Of a DNA stretch of 64,000 bases, positions 38,284-47,241 are shown in pieces. Under the pieces are notes generated by a model that ran no database searches, was not told the origin of the DNA, and was given only the letters and a program-made list of their open reading frames with translations. The stretch's first letter is position 1. Every line of letters starts with the position of its first letter. Position numbers and translations under genes: made by a program. The stretch is taken from positions 620,001 through 684,000 of the forward strand of contig NZ_CP013480.3 of the NCBI RefSeq assembly GCF_001465545.3. Direction: 5' to 3'. Source of the DNA: Pandoraea norimbergensis. GTDB taxonomy: Bacteria > Pseudomonadota > Gammaproteobacteria > Burkholderiales > Burkholderiaceae.

Positions 38284-39016
38284 GCGGATTCTCTAGGCGT
38301 TTGGAAGGCGCCAGCGCCGGCAGGTCGCCCTTGGGCGCTGCGGCGGCAGGCTTGCTCGCGCCGCCGGGCTGCGCTTGGTTTGCGCCCGTGGCATTGCGAG
38401 GCGCGAGCGTCGCACGCACGCGGCCGTTCGGATTGTTCGAATTGACCTGATCGGCGCCGCTATTGGCGGTGTACACCTCGTTGTACGTATCGTACGTGAT
38501 CACGCTGCCGTGAATCTCGTCGAGCACCTTCGTGCCACCGGCCAGACGCTTGAGCGTGGCCTGCGTGGTCAGCGTGGCGACTTCGGTCTTGCCGTTGTAG
38601 TAGATCGTCTGGCCCCAGCCGTCGATGTACTCGTCCAGGCCGTCGCGCTTCTGGCGCATGTAAGCGAGCGGGCCGCCCGGCTTGTAGTAAGCGGTGGCGT
38701 ACTGATAGCCCTCCGGATCCTGAGTCACTTCGACACGATCGGCCTTGAGGAGAATGGTCCCCTTGGTCATCGTCACGTTGCCGGTGAAGATGTTGACCTG
38801 CTTGAGGTCGTCATAGCTCATGTGATCCGCTTCGATGTTGAGCGGCTTGTCGCGGTCGGCGTGCTCGGCATGGGCGAGCGGCGACGCCAGCGCGCCGAGC
38901 ACCGCGAACGCGGCGGCCAGCGCGCGCAGCGAGCGAGTCAATGAGCTACCCAACGAGCGGCGGATGCCGTCAAGCGGTTGATATGAAGCGGGTCGCAGGT
39001 AAGGGCGATCGGTCAT
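38276..39016 (-). CDS. lptA: LPS transport periplasmic protein LptA
   Basis: This 246-residue periplasmic bridge protein carries LPS between membranes. It has an extended N-terminal signal region ending at [10 protein letters not shown]. The OstA/jelly-roll body contains [39 protein letters not shown] and a following [13 protein letters not shown]. The Gly/Ala/Pro-rich C-terminal tail is longer than in E. coli. It overlaps lptC by 4 bases (ATGA) and lptB by 8. Confidence 0.94.
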   Translation of the reverse strand: MTDRPYLRPASYQPLDGIRRSLGSSLTRSLRALAAAFAVLGALASPLAHAEHADRDKPLNIEADHMSYDDLKQVNIFTGNVTMTKGTILLKADRVEVTQDPEGYQYATAYYKPGGPLAYMRQKRDGLDEYIDGWGQTIYYNGKTEVATLTTQATLKRLAGGTKVLDEIHGSVITYDTYNEVYTANSGADQVNSNNPNGRVRATLAPRNATGANQAQPGGASKPAAAAPKGDLPALAPSKRLENPRE

Positions 39017-39699
39017 GGGGTCTTGGGGCCCTGTGTTGTCTTGGGTGGCGCGCTCGGGGCAGCGGCTGCCGGAGCGCCAGTTCTTGCGGCGGGCTGGGCC
39101 GGCGGCTTGTTGCCGAGCTCGGCCGGCTGGATTGTGCCATGCACATTGCCGAGCAATTGTACGGCCCGCGAGATGTTATTGAAAATCATGCCGTCGCCGT
39201 ACATCACGGACTGGCCGCGATACAACACCACCGGCAGCTCCGTGCGCACGATGTCTTCATTCACGAGCACCTGAAAGTGCTCGGACAGCGCACGCATTTC
39301 AGGGTCGCGCGGCCCGGGCTGGCGGACCACCAGAGCGTCGTCGTACAGGTCCACGATCGACATGTCGGCGTTGAGCGTACCGCGCTTGCTGGTGGCCGTC
39401 ACTTCCGGCGAATCGGGCGTGAAGGCACGCACGGCGGGGAGCTGCATGGCGGTTGTGGCGTCGTCCTCGTAGTGCGTCATGTGCACGGCGTTGACGCGGT
39501 ACTGCGTGAGGCCGGTCGGCGACAGCATGGAGATCACCATGTTGTCGGCGTAGTAATCGGGGATGTGTTTCTTGACGTACGGCGAGCGATCGGCATCGGA
39601 CGGCAGCGTGCGCTGCACGAGCCAATAGGTACCCGCGGCGAGACCGGCGAGCACCGTGATGGCGATCAGTGAAGCGGGCGAGACGCGTTGTGCGGCCAT
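39013..39699 (-). CDS. lptC: LPS export membrane protein LptC
   Basis: This 228-residue bitopic protein has one N-terminal membrane helix (about 7-27) and a periplasmic beta-jellyroll domain (PDYYADNMVISMLSPTGLTQ, DEDA-like acidic turns, SVMYGDGMIFNNISRAVQLLG). It passes LPS from LptB2FG to LptA. The ATG at 39699 is chosen because it gives the membrane anchor directly; longer frames upstream run into kdsC. The C-terminal Pro/Ala tail is low complexity. Confidence 0.93.
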   Translation of the reverse strand: MAAQRVSPASLIAITVLAGLAAGTYWLVQRTLPSDADRSPYVKKHIPDYYADNMVISMLSPTGLTQYRVNAVHMTHYEDDATTAMQLPAVRAFTPDSPEVTATSKRGTLNADMSIVDLYDDALVVRQPGPRDPEMRALSEHFQVLVNEDIVRTELPVVLYRGQSVMYGDGMIFNNISRAVQLLGNVHGTIQPAELGNKPPAQPAARTGAPAAAAPSAPPKTTQGPKTP

Positions 39700-39721
39700 G
39701 AGTTCTTCGGCTCCGGGCGCG

Positions 39722-40321
39722 TCAGGCGAGGGCTGCGGCGAGCAGGGCGTCGTAGCGCCCCTGCGCGTGCAGAATGAAGTCGCACAGCTCGCGCGCCGCG
39801 CCGTTGCCGCCGCGCGCACTGGCAATCCAGTGGCAACGCGATTGCACTTCCACGTGCGCATTGGCAGGACACGCGGCAAAGCCCACGCGGGTGAGCACCG
39901 GCAGATCGGGCCAATCGTCACCGATATGGCCGCACGCCTGCGCGCTCACCGACAGTTTGTTGCACAAGTCTTCGAATGCCACGCGCTTGTCGTGCACGCC
40001 CTGATACACATGGGCGACGCCAAGGTCGGCGGCACGTTTCGCGATGATGTCGGACTTGCGGCCGGTAATGATCGCGGTGACGATACCCGCCTCGGCCAGC
40101 AGCTTCAGACCGTGACCGTCGAGCGAGTCGAACGTCTTGAAGGTTTCACCCGCCGGTCCGTAGCGCAGGCCGCCGTCGGTGAGCACACCGTCGACGTCGA
40201 ACACCATCACGCGCAGCTTGGCCGCGCGCGCCGTGGCGTCTTCGAGATCGAAACGGGGCACTGACGTGGCGGCAGTCGAGGCAGTCGAGGCGGTGGGGGC
40301 GGTCGTACGAGGTTGATTCAT
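39722..40321 (-). CDS. kdsC: 3-deoxy-D-manno-octulosonate 8-phosphate phosphatase
   Basis: This roughly 199-residue HAD phosphatase makes free Kdo for lipid A-core. HAD motif I is VMVFDVDGVLTDG, the next conserved block is DGHGLKLLAEAGIVTAIITGR, and motif III/IV is HIGDDWPDLPVL. The first 20 residues (TASTASTAATS) are low complexity. A GTG at 40336 that overlaps the kdsD stop is an alternative start. It lies between kdsD, the first enzyme of the pathway, and lptC. Confidence 0.94.
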   Translation of the reverse strand: MNQPRTTAPTASTASTAATSVPRFDLEDATARAAKLRVMVFDVDGVLTDGGLRYGPAGETFKTFDSLDGHGLKLLAEAGIVTAIITGRKSDIIAKRAADLGVAHVYQGVHDKRVAFEDLCNKLSVSAQACGHIGDDWPDLPVLTRVGFAACPANAHVEVQSRCHWIASARGGNGAARELCDFILHAQGRYDALLAAALA

Positions 40322-40332
40322 GGGGCGCAGAC

Positions 40333-41313
40333 TCACACGACCTTGGCGGCGAACAGGTCGTGGACGTTCAGCGCGCCAACCAGGCGATCGTTCTCGGTCA
40401 CGAGCAATTGCATGATGCCGAAACGCTCCATCAGTTCGGCGGCTTCGGCGGCGAGTTGATCGGGGCCGATGGTGCGCGGGCCAGCGGTCATCACGTCGGC
40501 CAGTGTCAGCGCGCTGAAGTCGAGCGTGCGTTTGAACAAGCGGCGCAGGTCGCCGTCAGTGAAGATGCCGACCACATGGTCGTTGGCGTCGACAATGGCG
40601 GTCATGCCGAGGCCCTTGGCGGTCATCTCGAGCAGCGCGTCCGACAGGCTGGCGTCGGTGCGCACGCGGGGAATCCGTTCGCCGCTGCGCATCACATCGC
40701 GCACGAAGGTCAGCAGGCGGCGGCCAAGTGCGCCGCCGGGATGCGAACGGGCGAAGTCTTCCGCACCGAAGCCACGCGCGTCGAGCAGCGCGACGGCGAG
40801 CGCGTCGCCGAGGGCGAGTGCCGCGGTCGTACTAGCCGTGGGGGCGAGGTTGAGCGGGCAGGCTTCCTTTTCGACGTGCGCATCGAGATGCACGTCCGAC
40901 AGGCGGCCAAGGCTCGAATTCGGGTTGCCGGTCATGGCGATCAGCTTGGCGCCGAGGCGCTTGACCATCGGCAGCACGCTGACCAGTTCACCCGTCTCGC
41001 CTGAATTGGAGAGGGCGACCACGACGTCGTCTGCGGTGATCATGCCCAGGTCGCCGTGACTGGCTTCCGCCGGATGAACAAAGAACGCCGGCGTGCCGGT
41101 GCTGGCGAAAGTGGCCGCCAACTTGCGGCCGATATGGCCTGACTTGCCCATGCCGGTCACGACCACCCGGCCGCGGCAGGCGAGCAGCAGCGAGACCGCT
41201 TCAAAGAAGCTGTCGTCGAGGTGTGCGGCGACGCGTTCGATGGCGTCCGCTTCGGTGCGCAACACCTCCCGGGCGACCTCGAGTGCCCGGCCTGGATTGA
41301 TTTTCGCTATCAT
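40333..41313 (-). CDS. kdsD: D-arabinose 5-phosphate isomerase (KpsF/GutQ family)
   Basis: This 326-residue enzyme converts ribulose 5-phosphate to arabinose 5-phosphate, the first step to Kdo. The SIS domain has VVVTGMGKSGHIGRKLAATF, then ALSNSGETGELVSVLPMVKR, and LAPTASTTAALALGDALAVAL. Two CBS domains follow (about 210-326: DALLEMTAKGLGMTAIVD and GIMQLLVTENDRLVGALNVHD). It is the first gene of the minus-strand kds-lpt-rpoN block, divergent from the antiporter gene. Confidence 0.96.
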   Translation of the reverse strand: MIAKINPGRALEVAREVLRTEADAIERVAAHLDDSFFEAVSLLLACRGRVVVTGMGKSGHIGRKLAATFASTGTPAFFVHPAEASHGDLGMITADDVVVALSNSGETGELVSVLPMVKRLGAKLIAMTGNPNSSLGRLSDVHLDAHVEKEACPLNLAPTASTTAALALGDALAVALLDARGFGAEDFARSHPGGALGRRLLTFVRDVMRSGERIPRVRTDASLSDALLEMTAKGLGMTAIVDANDHVVGIFTDGDLRRLFKRTLDFSALTLADVMTAGPRTIGPDQLAAEAAELMERFGIMQLLVTENDRLVGALNVHDLFAAKVV

Positions 41314-41494
41314 GCGCGGAGTATATCAAAATGGTCGCGGCGCCGAAGGACAGCCGCGCCAGGCTTAGGCGTACGACGCCCGGGGGCATGCCCCATCTTG
41401 CCGCCGACGTGATCCGATTCCGTCATCGGGACTCAATCTGGCATGACACTTGCGTGACAGGTGTCGCGCCCAATCAGGAAACCCACCTCCGCTG

Positions 41495-43477
41495 ATGGCT
41501 TCGCCGCTCGAACTCACTCTCGTTCTGTTGTTCGCCGCCTGCGTCGGGGTGGTGCTGTTCCGCATGCTGCACCTCCCGCCGATGCTCGGCTACCTGAGCG
41601 TGGGCATCGTCATCGGCCCGCACGCGCTCGGGCTGGCGTCCGATTCGCAGCGTGTGCAGTACCTTGCCGAATTCGGCGTGGTCTTCCTGATGTTCTCCAT
41701 CGGCATCGAATTCTCACTACCCAAGTTAAAAAGCATGCGAAGGGTCGTGCTGGGGCTGGGGGTGTCTCAGGTATTGGGAACGTTGCTCGTCTCGGTGGGC
41801 ATCGGCGCACTCGTCAACCTGTTCTGGTCGTTCTCGTGGCAGGCGTCGGTGGCGCTGGGCGGCGCGCTGGCCATGTCGTCGACGGCCATCGTCACCAAGA
41901 TGCTGGCCGAACGGCTCGAGCTCGAGACCGAGCACGGGCGCAACATCATGGGCGTGCTGCTGTTTCAGGATCTGGCCGTGGTCCCGCTGCTCATCGTGAT
42001 TTCGGCGCTGGGCGGCAATTCGAAAGCGCTGGTGCTGGCCTTGTCGCTGGCGGCGCTCAAAATCACGGGCGCGCTCGCGCTGCTGCTGTGGGTCGGACAG
42101 AAACTAGTGGGCCGCTGGTTCCATATTGTTGCCGCGCGACGCTCGCAAGAGCTGTTCATGCTCAACCTGCTGCTGCTCACGCTTGGCCTCGCATACATCA
42201 CGGAGCATCTCGGCCTGTCGATGGCGTTGGGTGCGTTCATTGCCGGCATGCTGATCGCCGAGACGCCGTTCCGGCATCAGGTGGAAGACGACATCAAGCC
42301 GTTCCGCGACGTGCTGCTGGGGTTGTTCTTCATCACCACGGGCATGCTGCTCGATCCGGTCATTGTCGTGAAGCAGCCGCTGCTGGTGCTGCTCTTCTTC
42401 GTCGGCCCGCTGCTCGTCAAATTCACGCTGATTGCCGGCCTCGCGCGCATTTTCGGCAGTACGCCGGGGACCGCCATTCGTACCGGCCTTGGCCTCGCGC
42501 AAGCGGGTGAGTTCGGTTTCGTGCTGCTCAATCTCGTGATCGACCGCAATCTGCTCGACCCGTCGCTCTCGCAGGCGGTGCTCGCGGGCATGCTGCTGTC
42601 GATGCTGTGCGCGCCGTTCCTGATCATCAATGCCGACCGCATCGCCCTGCGCTTCGTCGCCAACGAATGGATGATGCAGTCGCTGCAAATGACGCGCATC
42701 GCGACGCAGAGCATCAAGACGTCGGGCCACGTGATCATCTGCGGCTACGGCCGCTGCGGCCAGAATCTGGCGCGCATGCTCGAACAGGAGGGCATCGGCT
42801 ATGTGGCGCTCGACCTTGACCCCGACCGGGTCATGGAGGCGGCCAGTTCCGGCGAAACCGTCGTATTCGGCGACGCGGCGCGTCGTGAGGCGCTCGTGGC
42901 GGCGGGTATCCATCGTGCGGCGGGCATCGTGGTGACGTACGACAGCACGCCGGCGGCGCTCAAGGTGCTGGCGCAGGTGCAGGCGCTCGAACCGACCCTG
43001 CCGGTGGTTGTGCGTACTGTCGACGACACCCATATCGATGACCTGATTGCGGCCGGGGCGACCGAAGTGGTGCCCGAGATCGTCGAGGGCAGCCTGATGC
43101 TGGCCTCACACGCGCTCGTGCTGATGGGCGTGCCGATGCGCCGCGTGCTGCGCCGTGTGGCACAGGCCCGTAATGAGCGCTACAGCTTGCTGCGCGGCTA
43201 TTTCCACGGGCTGGACGATGACGACGAAGGCGGCGAGCGCGAACAGGTCCGCCTGCAATCGGTGCCGCTCACGCTCAACGCCGACGCCGTGGGGCGCACG
43301 CTGGGCGAGTTGCGACTCGACAAACTGGGCGTGACGGTCACCGCCATTCGCCGTCACGGTATCCGGGGCGTCGAGCCCGTGGCCGAAACACGCCTGATGG
43401 CAGAAGACATCGTTGTGCTGCGCGGCCTGCCCGAGAAACTAGCGGCCGCCGAGGCGCGGTTGGTGGGACGAGGCTAA
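41495..43477 (+). CDS. Monovalent cation:proton antiporter-2 (Kef/YbaL-type)
   Basis: This 660-residue CPA2 antiporter has about 12 transmembrane helices (1-390). The N-terminal part contains LHLPPMLGYLSVGIVIGPHALGL and GALAMSSTAIVTKMLAERLE. A RCK/TrkA-N domain starts near residue 412 (VIICGYGRCGQNLARML, GxGxxG), and a TrkA-C domain lies at about 575-655. This resembles KefB, RosB or YbaL potassium efflux systems. No glutathione-linked ancillary subunit (KefG/KefF) is adjacent. The ATG at 41495 is preferred to an upstream frame that is not hydrophobic. Confidence 0.93.
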   Translation: MASPLELTLVLLFAACVGVVLFRMLHLPPMLGYLSVGIVIGPHALGLASDSQRVQYLAEFGVVFLMFSIGIEFSLPKLKSMRRVVLGLGVSQVLGTLLVSVGIGALVNLFWSFSWQASVALGGALAMSSTAIVTKMLAERLELETEHGRNIMGVLLFQDLAVVPLLIVISALGGNSKALVLALSLAALKITGALALLLWVGQKLVGRWFHIVAARRSQELFMLNLLLLTLGLAYITEHLGLSMALGAFIAGMLIAETPFRHQVEDDIKPFRDVLLGLFFITTGMLLDPVIVVKQPLLVLLFFVGPLLVKFTLIAGLARIFGSTPGTAIRTGLGLAQAGEFGFVLLNLVIDRNLLDPSLSQAVLAGMLLSMLCAPFLIINADRIALRFVANEWMMQSLQMTRIATQSIKTSGHVIICGYGRCGQNLARMLEQEGIGYVALDLDPDRVMEAASSGETVVFGDAARREALVAAGIHRAAGIVVTYDSTPAALKVLAQVQALEPTLPVVVRTVDDTHIDDLIAAGATEVVPEIVEGSLMLASHALVLMGVPMRRVLRRVAQARNERYSLLRGYFHGLDDDDEGGEREQVRLQSVPLTLNADAVGRTLGELRLDKLGVTVTAIRRHGIRGVEPVAETRLMAEDIVVLRGLPEKLAAAEARLVGRG

Positions 43478-43634
43478 GTAAGCACAAGCGAGGCAAAACG
43501 CAGCGGCGCACAGTGGACGGCTGCGCAACACCCGGCCACGTCATCAAGCGAGACCCGTCGTTTTGGCATAATGTGGACTTTCGGGCGTCCGCCCGAGTGA
43601 ATTTCCATCAGTATCCAGAAAGAGAAGGATCCCC

Positions 43635-44186
43635 GTGCAGATCGACGAGTCCCCTGCCGCCTATATCAAGAGCCAGATTCGCACCGTACCGGACTGGCCC
43701 GCGCCTGGTGTGCAGTTCCGCGACATTACGCCGCTGCTCAAGAACCCGCGCACGCTGCGGGTGCTGATCGACGTGTTCGTGCATCGCTACATGGACCATC
43801 GTCCCGACTACATCGCTGGCCTCGACGCACGCGGTTTCATCCTCGGCTCGATCCTCGCGTACGAGCTGAACATCGGTTTCATCCCCATCCGCAAGAAGGG
43901 CAAGCTGCCTTACCAAACCGTGGCTGAAGAGTACGAGCTGGAATACGGCAGTGCGACCGTCGAAATCCACGCAGACGCCTGCGGCCCCGGCGATCGCGTG
44001 TTGCTCATCGACGATCTGGTCGCCACCGGCGGCACCATGCTCGCGGGCAAGAAGCTGCTCGAACGTCTGGGCGCTACCGTCATCGAAGGCGCGGCCATTG
44101 TCGATCTGCCCGAACTCGGCGGCTCGCGCATGATCCGGGATGCTGGGTTGCCGCTGTTCCTGCTGTGCTCGTTCGAGGGCCACTGA
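43635..44186 (+). CDS. apt: Adenine phosphoribosyltransferase
   Basis: This 183-residue purine-salvage enzyme makes AMP from adenine and PRPP. Family features are [37 protein letters not shown] and the PRPP-binding [25 protein letters not shown] start at 43635 follows AGAAGGATCC; it gives a family-like N terminus. A CATAAT hexamer at 43567-43572 is a possible -10. Length is normal. Confidence 0.96.
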   Translation: MQIDESPAAYIKSQIRTVPDWPAPGVQFRDITPLLKNPRTLRVLIDVFVHRYMDHRPDYIAGLDARGFILGSILAYELNIGFIPIRKKGKLPYQTVAEEYELEYGSATVEIHADACGPGDRVLLIDDLVATGGTMLAGKKLLERLGATVIEGAAIVDLPELGGSRMIRDAGLPLFLLCSFEGH

Positions 44187-44254
44187 CCTAACCGTCATCC
44201 TCGCCTCCGCCCTTACTCGCCAATCGCCACTCGCCACCCGAACCGGACGCTGCG

Positions 44255-44869
44255 ATGCCCAACCTCTGGCTGTTCTTACTGACCTCTGTGGCGATTACGC
44301 TCGCACCGGGCCCTGACAACATGCAGGTGATCGCGCGTGGCATTGCGCAGGGGCGTCGCGCGGGGCTCGCGGCGGCGGCCGGCTTCACGTCCGGGTGCCT
44401 GTTTCACACGACGATTGCGGCTGTCGGTCTGGCGACCGTGTTGCGTTCGTCGCCGTTTGCCTTCGAAGCGATCAAGCTGGTGGGCGCGGCGTATCTCGTG
44501 TGGATCGGCATCAAGGCGCTGCGTGCACGCGGCGGCCTGACGATGGCGAGCAGCGCGGCGCCGCAGCCCTTGTGGGCCGTGTTCCGTCAGAGCGTGTTCG
44601 CCAACATGCTGAACCCGAAGGTCACGCTGTTCTTCCTCGTGTTTCTGCCGCAGTTCGCCACGGCGGACGCGGTTCATCCGGGCGGTCAGATGTTCCTGCT
44701 GGGGCTGGTCTTCATGGCGCAGACCATTGTCGTATTCAGCGTGTACGGCTGGTTTGCGGGCGTGCTGGGCACGTGGCTCAAACGCCGGCCGGGGGCAGGG
44801 CGCTGGCTTGATCGCGTGGCCGGCATGATCTTCATCGGACTGGGCGTGCGCGTCGCGTTGCAGGGATGA
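44255..44869 (+). CDS. LysE/RhtB family exporter
   Basis: This 204-residue exporter has the RhtB start LWLFLLTSVAITLAPGPDNMQVIARG and the NMLNPKVTLFFLVFLPQF motif, with about six transmembrane segments. Homologues export homoserine, threonine or other amino acids; the substrate cannot be told. It is in the RhtB branch, distinct from the ArgO-like gene at 14797. It starts 68 bases after apt and may share its transcript. Confidence 0.88.
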   Translation: MPNLWLFLLTSVAITLAPGPDNMQVIARGIAQGRRAGLAAAAGFTSGCLFHTTIAAVGLATVLRSSPFAFEAIKLVGAAYLVWIGIKALRARGGLTMASSAAPQPLWAVFRQSVFANMLNPKVTLFFLVFLPQFATADAVHPGGQMFLLGLVFMAQTIVVFSVYGWFAGVLGTWLKRRPGAGRWLDRVAGMIFIGLGVRVALQG

Positions 44870-44936
44870 AGCCGTAACGAAGGGAGTCATCGCGCGCCAA
44901 CGCGATGTCACCCAAGCTGTTCCACGGCCCACGCGG

Positions 44937-44974
44937 GCCAAAGCTCGCCAAAGCTCGCCAAAGCTCACCAAAGA
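44937..44974 (+). repeat. Short 10-base tandem repeat before the DeoR-type gene
   Basis: Three perfect copies of GCCAAAGCTC are followed by a degenerate fourth (ACCAAAGATT) in the 134-base gap upstream of the regulator gene. Spacing of one helical turn would fit an operator array, but the same pattern could be chance expansion. Confidence 0.7.
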
Positions 44975-45003
44975 TTTCGTAGTCCAACCGTCATTGTCCG
45001 ATC

Positions 45004-45759
45004 ATGCTCGCCGAACAACGCCAACAGTACGTGCTCGAACAACTCACCAAGACCGGTGCGCTTGCCATCAGTGATCTGGTGCGTGAGCTGGGGGTCTCGC
45101 GCGAGACCGTTCGCCGCGATCTCAACACGCTCGCTGCGCGCGGACTGCTGCTGATGACACACGGCGGGGCACTCGCCGCCGATCGCAGCGAACCCGACTG
45201 GACACTGCGTGAGAACGTCAACGCGGTCGGCAAGCGCGCCATCGGCGTGCGTGCGGCTGAACTCGTGCCCGACGGCGCGTCGGTCATCATCGACTACGGC
45301 ACCACCACGCGCGCCGTGGCGCAGGCCTTGCTCTCCAAGCACCGGCTGCGCATCTACACGAACGATTGGCAGATTGCACGTCTGCTCGGCCGGCATCACG
45401 ACAATCGCGTCACGCTGCTCGGTGGCGAATTGCAGGACAACGAAGATGCCGTGCAGGGCTGGGACGCCATCAATCAGATTTCGCAATATCACGCCGACTT
45501 CGCGTTTATCGGCGTCGGCGGCGTGACGGAAGACGGCGGCATTACCGACTTCAACCGCGCGGCGGCGGAATTGCGCGCCCGCATGCTGCTGTGCGCCAAT
45601 GTGTCTGCGGTCGTGGCCGATCACACCAAGTTCGGTCGCGTGACGCCGGTGCGCATTCGCCACTTCGAGGCGGCGCGCTACCTGATCAGCGACGCTGCGC
45701 CGCACAAATCGATGCTCGCGCAACTGCGCGCCCGTGGTCCGGAGCTGCTGATCGCCTAA
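45004..45759 (+). CDS. DeoR/GlpR family transcriptional regulator
   Basis: This 251-residue repressor has the DeoR helix-turn-helix at the N terminus (QQYVLEQLTKTGALAISDLV, then LGVSRETVRRDLNTLAARGLL). The C-terminal sugar-phosphate-sensing domain has IDYGTTTRAVAQALL, VTLLGGELQDNEDAVQG, FAFIGVGGVTEDGGITDFN and VVADHTKFGRV. Its ligand is unknown; GlpR-like members sense glycerol 3-phosphate. It ends 593 bases before phnC. It is not a usual C-P lyase gene and I do not assign it to the phosphonate regulon. Confidence 0.9.
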   Translation: MLAEQRQQYVLEQLTKTGALAISDLVRELGVSRETVRRDLNTLAARGLLLMTHGGALAADRSEPDWTLRENVNAVGKRAIGVRAAELVPDGASVIIDYGTTTRAVAQALLSKHRLRIYTNDWQIARLLGRHHDNRVTLLGGELQDNEDAVQGWDAINQISQYHADFAFIGVGGVTEDGGITDFNRAAAELRARMLLCANVSAVVADHTKFGRVTPVRIRHFEAARYLISDAAPHKSMLAQLRARGPELLIA

Positions 45760-46192
45760 ACCACGGCGTCAGGCCTCACGGTCCCTCGCGGCCTCATCGA
45801 CTCACCGCCTCACCGACTCACCGCCTCACAGCTTCACCGGCGTCTGGCTTCGCGCATCGCCCAAGCGATGCCCGCAGCCGGCGACGGCACAACATTCGCT
45901 CAAATCGCCACACGTCGCCAAACGGCGGCGTGGTCGACGCCATCCCCTGATGCATCCCCCCGCCCAAGACCCGTGCGCCACGGCCCTGACGCGCCATTTC
46001 GGGGCGTTTTAGTCCCTGCCGTCGCCGTCAAAAGATGTAGACAAAATCGACTCGGCGCCCCACATCAACCTTTCCCCGGTCTTGCCTGATGTGACCGTGT
46101 CGGCCATATGACAGCCCTTCGGGCGTTCCTGCAAACACTTCCAAACCGTTGAGCCGATAAGGCTTTTCAGCGTCGGCCAAAAAGCTGATCGA
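45760..46192. other. Long intergenic stretch before the phnC promoter
   Basis: This is most of a 593-base gap between the DeoR-type gene and phnC. At 45791-45838 it has six imperfect copies of an 8-base unit alternating GCCTCACC and GACTCACC. Beyond that I see no gene, tRNA or clear terminator. Reading frames are short and lack ribosome binding sites. Confidence 0.7.
45791..45838 (+). repeat. Six imperfect 8-base tandem repeats
   Basis: The units read GCCTCATC, GACTCACC, GCCTCACC, GACTCACC, GCCTCACA, GCTTCACC, so a 16-base higher-order repeat is also present. It lies just after the DeoR-type gene. Confidence 0.85.
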
Positions 46193-46226
46193 TTGTCACT
46201 GTCTTGTCATCCGCGCTTTTTAGACT
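46193..46226 (+). promoter_or_regulatory. PhoB box and promoter of phnCDE
   Basis: TTGTCAC-N4-TTGTCAT (46193-46210) has the 7-4-7 direct-repeat form of a PhoB box. TAGACT begins exactly 10 bases later (46221-46226), the standard position of the -10 in PhoB-activated promoters, where the box replaces the -35. The 5' leader to phnC is about 120 bases and includes a small palindrome TGGCA-N5-TGCCA at 46238-46252. Confidence 0.8.
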
Positions 46227-46352
46227 GCGTTCACTTTTGGCACAAATTGCCACAAAACAGCTAGTCGAGTGATGCAGGCGCCGCCTCCCGTCCGGGAGTG
46301 ACGAAACGCGAACAGGCATCGGTCCCGACCGGCGTCGACTGACAGGTGAACC

Positions 46353-47225
46353 GTGGACGAAGCGATTCGAATCGAGCGACTGACCAAGACCTTTGGCAGC
46401 CGACGCGCCCTCGACGAAGTGGCGCTCAAGATCATGCCGGGCGAGATGGTGGCCCTTATCGGCGCGTCGGGTTCCGGCAAGTCGACGTTGATGCGCCACA
46501 TCGCGGGCTTCGTGCCTGCCGATGCCCAGCCGGGCAGCATCGAAATTCTGGGCCGTCCGATCCAGCGTGACGGCCGCATCGTGCGCGAAGTGCGTCAGAT
46601 CCGCCGCGATATCGGCTTCGTGTTCCAGCAGTTCAATCTGGTAGGCCGCCTGCCGGTGATCACCAACGTGCTCACGGGCCTGCTGGCGCGTGTGCCGCTG
46701 TGGCGCAGCCTGATGTTCCGCTTCACGCCGGCTGAGCGCCGCGAGGCGATTGCCGCATTGGCAGAAGTCGGCATTGCCGATCTGGCGTTCCAGCGTGCAA
46801 GCACGCTCTCGGGCGGCCAGCAGCAGCGCGCCGCACTCGCTCGCACGCTGGTGCAGGGCGCGAAGATCATTCTCGCCGACGAGCCGATTGCCTCGCTCGA
46901 CCCCGAGTCCGCACGCAAGGTGATGGACATGCTGGCGCGCATGAACCGCGATCACAAGCTCACGGTCGTGGTCTCGCTGCACCAGGTCGATGTGGCCATG
47001 CGCTACTGCGTGCGCACCGTGGCGCTGCATCAGGGCCGCGTGGTGTACGACGGCCCGTCGGCCGCGCTCACGCCGGACCTGCTGCGTCGCTTGTATGGCG
47101 TACAGGCCAGCGAACTGCTGAACGAAAGCACTGAAGATTCCGAAGCGACGGAAGACGGCACGGCGCAAAAGCCGGCTGAATCCGAAGCCCCTTTTCTTAC
47201 CTCGATGTCCCTCAGCTTGACCTGA
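46353..47225 (+). CDS. phnC: Phosphonate ABC transporter ATP-binding protein
   Basis: This 290-residue ATPase of the phosphonate importer has Walker [10 protein letters not shown], the Q-loop [20 protein letters not shown], signature [15 protein letters not shown] and Walker [13 protein letters not shown]. The QQFNLV and LPV wording is typical of PhnC. The GTG start at 46353 has AGGTGA four bases upstream. The 40-residue C-terminal tail ([12 protein letters not shown]) is extra. It is followed 16 bases later by phnD. Confidence 0.95.
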   Translation: MDEAIRIERLTKTFGSRRALDEVALKIMPGEMVALIGASGSGKSTLMRHIAGFVPADAQPGSIEILGRPIQRDGRIVREVRQIRRDIGFVFQQFNLVGRLPVITNVLTGLLARVPLWRSLMFRFTPAERREAIAALAEVGIADLAFQRASTLSGGQQQRAALARTLVQGAKIILADEPIASLDPESARKVMDMLARMNRDHKLTVVVSLHQVDVAMRYCVRTVALHQGRVVYDGPSAALTPDLLRRLYGVQASELLNESTEDSEATEDGTAQKPAESEAPFLTSMSLSLT

Positions 47226-47241
47226 CCAGGAGCTTGCTCTC

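Noticed and set aside
46097..46114. A second Pho-box-like sequence upstream of phnC, on the minus strand (CTGTCAT-N4-CCGACAC)
   Set aside because: The second half is a poor match, the orientation is away from phnC, and no -10 or gene follows it.
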